Part shown: piece by piece, positions 24,654-29,433 of the stretch
Position numbering within the stretch: the stretch's first letter is position 1
Layout of the letters: each line of letters opens with the position of its first letter
Assembly: GCA_046758905.1 (NCBI GenBank)
Contig: JBHIBC010000035.1
Location: forward strand, 1 to 29,433
DNA length: 29,433 nucleotides
DNA from: JBHIBC01 sp046758905
GTDB taxonomy: Bacteria; Acidobacteriota; Polarisedimenticolia; Gp22-AA2
Direction of reading: 5' to 3'
Made by a program: the position numbers and the translations under genes
Notes under the pieces: generated by a model
What the model was told of the DNA's origin: nothing
Database searches by the model: none
What the model saw: the letters and a program-made list of their open reading frames with translations, nothing else

Positions 24654-25475
24654 ATGCCGGAGCTTCCCGAGGTCGAGACGATCCGGCGGGGCCTCGCCCC
24701 GCTGGTCCGGGGCCGCCGGATCCTCGGCGTGCGGGTCAACGAGTGCCGGCTGCGGGAGCCGCTGCGGACCCGCGACCTGCGGCGCCTGCGCGGGGCGACC
24801 GTCACGGACGTGCGGCGGCGCAGCAAGTACCTGCTGCTGGACACCAGCGTCGGCCTCACGCTGCTCGTCCATCTCGGGATGACCGGTCGGCTGTGGGTCT
24901 CCGACCGGCGGCGATCCTCCCGGCCCCACGAGCATGTCGTGTTCGTTCTCGATGACGGTCGCGACCTGCGGTTCGCCGATGCCCGCAGGTTCGGTCTCAT
25001 CAAGGTCCTGAAGAGCGGACGCGTCCTTCTCCATCCCCGGATCCAGTGCCTCGGTCCCGAGCCCCTGGACGACCGGCTCACCGGGGAGGTGCTCTACCGC
25101 GCGACCCGCGGGCGCCGCAGGCCGGTCAAGAATTTTCTCCTCGACACGCGCGCCATCGCCGGCGTCGGCAACATCTACGCCTGCGAGGCGCTGCACCGCG
25201 CCGGGCTCGACCCGAGGCGCGCGGTGGGTGGGATGGGGCGCCGCGCGTGGGCGCGCCTGACGGTCCGTCTCAAGCAGGTGCTCGGCGAGGCGATCCGGGC
25301 CGGCGGGACGACGCTGCGCGATTTCCTCAACGCCGAGGAGGACGCGGGCTCGTTCGCGATCGCGCTGCGCGTCTACGACCGGGAGGGAAAGCCTTGCGGC
25401 CGCTGCCACGCAGCGATCCGGCGGATCGTGCAGGCCGGCCGCGCCACCTTCTACTGTCCCCGCTGCCAGCGCTGA
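24654..25475 (+). CDS. mutM: Formamidopyrimidine-DNA glycosylase
   Basis: 273-residue bifunctional DNA glycosylase/AP lyase that removes 8-oxoguanine and formamidopyrimidines. It starts PELPEVETI, with Pro2 as the Schiff-base nucleophile after Met removal and Glu3 as acid. Lys58 is in RRSKYLLLD, followed by LLVHLGMTGRLWV, DARRFGLI, ILLDTR-type helix NFLLDTRAIAGVGNIYACEAL (helix-two-turns-helix), and a C-terminal zinc finger with Cys248, Cys251, Cys268 and Cys271 (CGRCH...FYCPRC); Arg263 is the DNA-contacting arginine. Full family length with all catalytic residues. GGAGG lies 6 nt before the ATG. The MutM versus plant-type FPG distinction is settled by the zinc finger. Its stop is 3 nt from that of the convergent adenosyltransferase gene. 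Confidence 0.96.
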   Translation: MPELPEVETIRRGLAPLVRGRRILGVRVNECRLREPLRTRDLRRLRGATVTDVRRRSKYLLLDTSVGLTLLVHLGMTGRLWVSDRRRSSRPHEHVVFVLDDGRDLRFADARRFGLIKVLKSGRVLLHPRIQCLGPEPLDDRLTGEVLYRATRGRRRPVKNFLLDTRAIAGVGNIYACEALHRAGLDPRRAVGGMGRRAWARLTVRLKQVLGEAIRAGGTTLRDFLNAEEDAGSFAIALRVYDREGKPCGRCHAAIRRIVQAGRATFYCPRCQR

Positions 25476-25484
25476 GGCTCAGCG
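25470..25484. repeat. Palindrome spanning both stop codons of convergent genes
   Basis: CGCTGAG-G-CTCAGCG holds the TGA of mutM (25473-25475) and, on the other strand, the TGA of the adenosyltransferase gene (25481-25479). The transcripts would end in a very short overlap. Confidence 0.6.
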
Positions 25485-26060
25485 GCCGCCCGGGACCCAC
25501 AGGACGTCGGCCCGGCCGCCGTCGTTGGCGCGGCGGGCCATCACGAACAGCAGGTCGGAGAGGCGGTTCAGGTAGACGATCGCCCGCGGGTTGACGGCCG
25601 CGCTCCGGGCGAGACGCACCACCCGGCGCTCGGCGCGGCGGCAGACGGTGCGGGCGAGGTGCAGCCGGGAGGAGGCCGGCGTCCCTCCGGGGAGGACGAA
25701 GCTGTGCAGCCTCCCGAGCGGCGCGTTGAGCCGGTCGATCGCCGCCTCGATGCGTCGGACCTGCGCCCCGCTGACGCGCAGCGGCGTCGGGCGGGGCCGG
25801 CGCCCCGTCCCCCGCCGCCGGGCCTCCGGGACGCACAGGTCCGCGCCGAGGTCGAAGAGATCGTTCTGGACCGGCCGGAGCAGGCTCGCGCACTCCTCGT
25901 CGAGGCCGGCCGACAGCACCGTCCCGAGGACGGAGTTGAGCTCGTCCACCGCGCCGCACGCCTCGACCCGCGGGTGGTCCTTCGGGACGCGGCGCCCGTC
26001 CCCGAGCGCCGTGGTCCCCCGGTCTCCGGTCTTCGTATAGATCCGCGACAGCATGACCAT
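25479..26060 (-). CDS. pduO: Cob(I)alamin adenosyltransferase, PduO type
   Basis: 193-residue ATP:cob(I)alamin adenosyltransferase, which makes adenosylcobalamin for enzymes such as methylmalonyl-CoA mutase. The N-terminal IYTKTGDRGTTALGDGRRV binds ATP; VEACGAVDELNSVLG, FVLPGGTPASSRLHLARTVCRRAERRV and AIVYLNRLSDLLFVMAR are the conserved helices, including the Arg and Asn residues of the active site. I take the ATG at 26060 (MVMLSRIYTKTGD), with a second ATG at 26054. The frame is open to an ATG at 26111 (TTGGAG before it), but that would add Pro/Gly-rich residues encoded by a strong inverted repeat. It is divergent from the molybdenum hydroxylase operon. Family firm; start uncertain. No B12-dependent enzyme is in the window. 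Confidence 0.92.
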   Translation of the reverse strand: MVMLSRIYTKTGDRGTTALGDGRRVPKDHPRVEACGAVDELNSVLGTVLSAGLDEECASLLRPVQNDLFDLGADLCVPEARRRGTGRRPRPTPLRVSGAQVRRIEAAIDRLNAPLGRLHSFVLPGGTPASSRLHLARTVCRRAERRVVRLARSAAVNPRAIVYLNRLSDLLFVMARRANDGGRADVLWVPGGR

Positions 26061-26073
26061 CGGCTGCCATCCC

Positions 26074-26100
26074 CCGGGCGCCGGTTTGGAGGGCGCCCGG
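26074..26100 (-). promoter_or_regulatory. Inverted repeat in the leader of the adenosyltransferase gene
   Basis: Perfect 9-bp arms CCGGGCGCC (26074-26082) and GGCGCCCGG (26092-26100) around a 9-nt loop, ending 14 nt before the proposed ATG. It could be an RNA hairpin controlling translation. It is far too short for a cobalamin riboswitch. Confidence 0.4.
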
Positions 26101-26163
26101 CTCGCGTCCATGGTACTCCAACGGGAACTGCCTCACGGCCGCCATCGTCCGGGCCCGCGGCCC

Positions 26164-26193
26164 TTGACAGGCTCCCGGAACGGTGGGTCTAAT
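26164..26193 (+). promoter_or_regulatory. Near-consensus sigma-70-type promoter of the molybdenum hydroxylase operon
   Basis: TTGACA (26164-26169, six of six), 18-nt spacer, TCTAAT (26188-26193, five of six). It is the best promoter in the window. The predicted transcript start is near 26200-26201, the A of the ATG at 26201. Confidence 0.7.
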
Positions 26194-26200
26194 CGGTCCC

Positions 26201-26917
26201 ATGGCACGTAATCCGAGACCGGGGCGCCGCCCCGCCCGCGGGCGGGCGCGCCCGGGGCGGACACCGCCCGGACGGGGGGGCAGGCCCGGAGAGCCCGCCG
26301 CCGCGGGGCGGAGTCGGCCCGCCCCCCCTGCGGGCCCCCGAGCCGCGACGGGCGGCGGGACGACCTCGGCCCGGTACCCGGACGCGGCCGTCCACGGCCG
26401 CGAGTTCGTCCACCTCCGTCTAGACGTCAACGGCGAGAAGAGGGAGGTGGCGTTCGCGCCCTACAAGACGCTCCTGGAGGTGCTGCGCGAGGACCTCGGC
26501 CTCACGGGGACCAAGCACGGCTGCGAGCTGGGCGAGTGCGGCGCCTGCACCGTCCTCCTGGACGGGCGCCCGCAGCTCTCCTGTCTGGTGCTGGGGCTGG
26601 AGTGCGAGGACCGGCCCGTGATCACGGTCGAGGGGCTGGCGCGGGGGCCGGCCCCGCACCCGCTGCAGATGGCGTTCGCCGAGCTCGGCGCGGCCCAGTG
26701 CGGCTACTGCACGCCCGGGATCCTGTGCGCCGCCCGGGCGCTGCTCGACGCGAACCCCGCGCCGAGCCGGCAGGAGATCCGCGAGGCGCTGTCGGGGAAC
26801 CTGTGCCGCTGCACCGGGTACCTGAAGATCTTCGAGGCGGTGGAGCTGGCGGCGCGTCGCATGAAGGACCCGGCCGCCCGCCCGGACGACGCCATCCTCT
26901 ACGGGAGGAAGACCTAG
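26201..26917 (+). CDS. Molybdenum hydroxylase small subunit, 2x[2Fe-2S] (CoxS/HcrC-like)
   Basis: 238 residues carrying electrons from the Mo site to the FAD subunit. The ferredoxin domain has KHGCELGECGACTVLL and QLSC (Cys108, 113, 116, 128). The alpha-helical second cluster has QCGYCTPGILC and NLCRCTGY (Cys167, 170, 202, 204). Family members are about 160 residues; here about 70 extra residues of Arg, Pro, Gly and Ala precede the domain. No ATG, GTG or TTG lies between 26201 and conserved sequence, so the extension appears real unless translation starts unusually. A GTG at 26183 is in frame but lies in the promoter. The predicted transcript start coincides with the ATG, implying leaderless translation. 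The large-subunit ATG follows the stop after 2 nt. Confidence 0.9.
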   Translation: MARNPRPGRRPARGRARPGRTPPGRGGRPGEPAAAGRSRPAPPAGPRAATGGGTTSARYPDAAVHGREFVHLRLDVNGEKREVAFAPYKTLLEVLREDLGLTGTKHGCELGECGACTVLLDGRPQLSCLVLGLECEDRPVITVEGLARGPAPHPLQMAFAELGAAQCGYCTPGILCAARALLDANPAPSRQEIREALSGNLCRCTGYLKIFEAVELAARRMKDPAARPDDAILYGRKT

Positions 26918-26919
26918 CG

Positions 26920-29424
26920 ATGCGGGGTCTGCCGCGGCTGCGGGTGGTCGGGACGCCGGTCCGCAAGGTGGACGGGCTCGCCAAGTGCGCCGGCTCAGTC
27001 CGCTACGCCGACGACATCATCCTGCCCCGGATGCTGCACTGCAAGATCCGCCGCTCGCACGTCGCGCACGCCCGGATCGTCCGGATCGACGTCTCGCGGG
27101 CGGCCGCGGTGCCCGGCGTGCTCGCCGTCCTGACCGGCCGGGACCTCCCGATCCCGTTCGGGATCCTCCCGGTCAGCCAGGACGAGCACGCGCTCTGCCT
27201 GGACCGGGTCCGCTTCGTGGGCGACCCGGTGGCGGCGGTGGCGGCGGTCGACGAGGCCGCGGCGTTCGAGGCGACGAACGCCATCGAGGTCGACTACGAG
27301 CCGCTCTCCACCGTGATGTCGATCGAAGAGGCGATCGCCGCGCCGGGGCCCCGCCTGCACGACTACGGCGACGGCGGGAACGTCCACAAGAAGGTGGCCC
27401 TTGAGTTCGGGGACGTCGAGCGAGGCTTCGGCGAGGCGGAGGAGATCTTCGAGGACCTGTTCTTCTATCAGGGGAGCACCCACCTGCCGATCGAGCAGCA
27501 CGCCGCCGTCGCGGACGTCGACCCGGACGGGCGGCTCACCGTCTGGTCGAGCACCCAGACGCCACACTACGTGCACCGCGCCCTCGCCAAGGTGCTCGGG
27601 ATGCCGCCGTCCCGGGTGCGGGTCATCGCCTGCCCCAACGGCGGCGGCTTCGGCGGCAAGAGCGACCCGTTCAGCCACGAGATCGTGGTCGCCAAGCTGT
27701 CGCTGATGTCCGGCCGGCCGGTGAAGGTGGCGCTCACCCGCGAGGAGGTCTTCTACTGTCACCGCGGGCGGCATCCCACCCTGATGCAGGTGAAGACGGG
27801 CGTGAGGGGGGACGGATCCATCACCTCGATGCACTTCCGCTCCTTCCTGGACGGGGGCGCCTACGGCTCGTACGGGGTCGCGAGCACGTATTACAGCGGC
27901 GCCCTGCAGACGGTGACCTACCCGATCGCCAATTACAAGTTCGAGGGGCTGCGGTGCTTCACCAACAAGCCCCCCTGCGGCCCGAAGCGCGGGCACGGGA
28001 CGCCGCAGCCGCGCTACGCCCTGGAGATCCACATGGACCGGATCGCCGAGCGGCTGGGGATGAGCCCGGCGGAGCTCAGGCTGCGCCACCTGGTGCCGCC
28101 CGGGACGCTGACCGCCAACTATCTCCGCGTCGGGACCATGGGGCTGGGGGAGTGCATCAGGCGGGTCGTCGAGGGGTCGCGCTTCGAGGAGCGGCACCGC
28201 AGGCTGCCGTTCGGGAGGGGCATCGGCCTCGCGTGCTCGAGCTACCTGTGCGGGGCCGGGCTCCCGATCTACTGGAACGACATGCCGCACACGGGCGTCC
28301 AGCTCAAGGTCGACCGGGGCGGCGGGGTGACGGTGTTCTGCGGCGAGATCGATATCGGGCAGGGATCCGACACGGTGCTGGCGCAGACGGTGGCCGAGGT
28401 CCTCGGGATCGATCCCTACTCGATCCGCGTCGTGTTCGGCGACACGGATCTCACGCCGGTCGACCTCGGCAGCTACAGCAGCCGCGTGACGTTGATGATG
28501 GGGAACGCCGCGATCCAGGCGGCGGAGCGGGCGCGGGATCTGCTGGCGCGCTCCGCCGCGGAGAAGCTGTCCGTCCCGGTCTTCCGGCTGGCCTTCGCCG
28601 GCGAACGGGTTTTCGACGTGGAGGAGCCGGAGCGGGGCATGAGCTTCGCGGAGGCTGCGCAGGAGGCCGAGTCGAGGTTCGGGACGATCGGCACCGTCGG
28701 CTCGTACACGCCCCCGGCGGCGGCGGGACGCTACAAGGGATCCGGGGTGGGGCCGTCCCCGGCCTACTCCTACAGCGCCGCCGTGGTCGAGCTGGAGGTC
28801 GATCCGCCGAGCGGCCGCGTCCGGGTCGACAGGGTTCACCTGGCGCACGACATCGGCCGCTGCATCAATCCGGTCCTGGTCGTGGGGCAGGTGGAGGGGA
28901 GCGTGTACATGGGGCTCGGCGAGGCGCTGATGGAGGAGCAGGTGTTCCGCGCCGACCGCAACTCCGTGCATCGGATCCCCTCGATGCTGGAGTACAAGAG
29001 CCCGACCACGATGGAGATGCCGGAGGTGGTGACCTACCTGGTGGAGGACCCCGACCCGAGCGGACCCTTCGGTGCCAAGGAGGTGGGGCAGGGACCGCTC
29101 CTGCCGGTCGCGCCGGCGGTGGCCAACGCCGTCTACGACGCGGTCGGGGTGCGCGTCGACGAGGTGCCGATCACGCCGGATAAGGTCCTCCACGCGCTCG
29201 ACTCGCCCCGGAAGCGCTACGGCCCGACGCGCGTGCCGGAAGTTCCCTGGCCGGACCCGATCCGCGTGCCGACGCCCTGGGAGGGGGGCGACGGGAGGCC
29301 GGCGGCGGCCCCCGTCGCCGCCCGTCGGGGCAGCCCGGCGTCCGCTCCGGTGACCGCCGCGAGCGGCGGCCCGGGACGGTCCGCGCCGGCCGGCGGCCCC
29401 TCGCGCGGCGGGGGGCGAGGGTGA
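26920..29424 (+). CDS. Molybdenum hydroxylase large subunit, 4-hydroxybenzoyl-CoA reductase-like
   Basis: 834-residue molybdopterin-cytosine-dinucleotide subunit of the xanthine dehydrogenase family. Seen: VVGTPVRKVDGLAKCAGSVRYADDI at the N-terminus, RFVGDPVAAVAAVDE, GGGFGGKSDPFSHE, CHRGRHPTLMQVKTG, CFTNKPPCGPKRGHGTPQPR, EIDIGQGSDTVLAQ, DLGSYSSRVT and, near the end, GPFGAKEVGQG with the catalytic Glu721. By memory PFGILPVSQDE, NKPPCGPKRGHGT and GSYSSRVT are closest to 4-hydroxybenzoyl-CoA reductase alpha subunits, but other aromatic or N-heterocycle hydroxylases remain possible, and the oxidised or reduced substrate cannot be told. After VPTPWEGG comes about 45 residues of Ala/Pro/Gly-rich tail not typical of the family. 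GGGAGGAAG precedes the ATG. The FAD subunit is not in the window. Confidence 0.88.
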   Translation: MRGLPRLRVVGTPVRKVDGLAKCAGSVRYADDIILPRMLHCKIRRSHVAHARIVRIDVSRAAAVPGVLAVLTGRDLPIPFGILPVSQDEHALCLDRVRFVGDPVAAVAAVDEAAAFEATNAIEVDYEPLSTVMSIEEAIAAPGPRLHDYGDGGNVHKKVALEFGDVERGFGEAEEIFEDLFFYQGSTHLPIEQHAAVADVDPDGRLTVWSSTQTPHYVHRALAKVLGMPPSRVRVIACPNGGGFGGKSDPFSHEIVVAKLSLMSGRPVKVALTREEVFYCHRGRHPTLMQVKTGVRGDGSITSMHFRSFLDGGAYGSYGVASTYYSGALQTVTYPIANYKFEGLRCFTNKPPCGPKRGHGTPQPRYALEIHMDRIAERLGMSPAELRLRHLVPPGTLTANYLRVGTMGLGECIRRVVEGSRFEERHRRLPFGRGIGLACSSYLCGAGLPIYWNDMPHTGVQLKVDRGGGVTVFCGEIDIGQGSDTVLAQTVAEVLGIDPYSIRVVFGDTDLTPVDLGSYSSRVTLMMGNAAIQAAERARDLLARSAAEKLSVPVFRLAFAGERVFDVEEPERGMSFAEAAQEAESRFGTIGTVGSYTPPAAAGRYKGSGVGPSPAYSYSAAVVELEVDPPSGRVRVDRVHLAHDIGRCINPVLVVGQVEGSVYMGLGEALMEEQVFRADRNSVHRIPSMLEYKSPTTMEMPEVVTYLVEDPDPSGPFGAKEVGQGPLLPVAPAVANAVYDAVGVRVDEVPITPDKVLHALDSPRKRYGPTRVPEVPWPDPIRVPTPWEGGDGRPAAAPVAARRGSPASAPVTAASGGPGRSAPAGGPSRGGGRG

Positions 29425-29428
29425 CGTC

Positions 29429-29433
29429 ATGAT
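29429..29433 (+). CDS. Possible start of the next gene (only the first codon visible)
   Basis: An ATG at 29429, 4 nt after the large-subunit stop and preceded by GGGGGCGAGGG (29411-29421). By operon logic it could be the FAD (medium) subunit, but no coding sequence is visible. Confidence 0.3.

Noticed and set aside
26183..26200. GTG at 26183 as start of the iron-sulfur subunit
   Set aside because: It overlaps the -10 box of the promoter and would lie upstream of the predicted transcript start.
1..29433. CRISPR arrays, insertion sequences, tRNA or rRNA genes, phage islands
   Set aside because: No direct-repeat array, transposase, integrase or structural RNA was recognised, and codon use looks uniform along the window.

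Overview
The window is very G+C-rich and densely coded on both strands. It reads like chromosome of a heterotrophic, respiring, diderm bacterium: there is a beta-barrel outer-membrane protein ending in Phe, two lipoprotein signal peptides, an aconitase, proline oxidation and molybdenum hydroxylase subunits. A coproheme decarboxylase (HemQ) together with an outer-membrane protein would fit Acidobacteriota or another deep-branching soil phylum. That placement is a guess from gene content; no rRNA or marker gene is present. I saw no tRNA, rRNA, insertion sequence, phage gene or CRISPR array.

Layout. 1-3284 (minus): a probable operon of a TVP38/TMEM64 membrane protein, a mercuric-reductase-like flavoprotein and glucokinase (cut by the window edge). 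3581-9867: a divergent block. Two tandem PYROXD2/phytoene-desaturase-like FAD oxidoreductases read left from one promoter; a stand-alone GcvT-fold protein and an aminobutyraldehyde-type aldehyde dehydrogenase read right. 9958-13871 (minus): HemQ, a SAM methyltransferase, a cupredoxin-like lipoprotein and a frameshifted M28 peptidase. 14036-18914 (plus): a family-B DNA polymerase (Pol II type), then a mitochondrial-type aconitase broken by an in-frame TGA. 19224-21096 (plus): a DapA-superfamily aldolase/dehydratase and a monofunctional proline dehydrogenase. 21131-24328: a PuuD-like membrane protein without cytochrome c domain, an Ig-like lipoprotein and an outer-membrane beta-barrel. 24654-26060: MutM and, convergent with it, PduO-type cobalamin adenosyltransferase. 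26201 to the end (plus): small and large subunits of a molybdenum hydroxylase resembling 4-hydroxybenzoyl-CoA reductase; the next gene may start at 29429.

How the genes may work together. The clearest functional hypothesis is the 3581-9867 block: FAD oxidoreductases, a folate-type C1-transfer fold and an aminoaldehyde dehydrogenase are the enzyme types needed to oxidise an N-alkylated amine, capture a one-carbon unit and oxidise the resulting aldehyde. No substrate can be read from the sequence. Two otherwise well-conserved genes each carry a one-base lesion that removes catalytic residues (aconitase TGA at 18510, M28 peptidase frameshift near 10237). These may be real mutations, recoding, or assembly errors, and need read-level checking first. 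A further point of interest is the molybdenum hydroxylase operon, whose near-consensus promoter places the predicted transcript start at the first ATG (leaderless mRNA).
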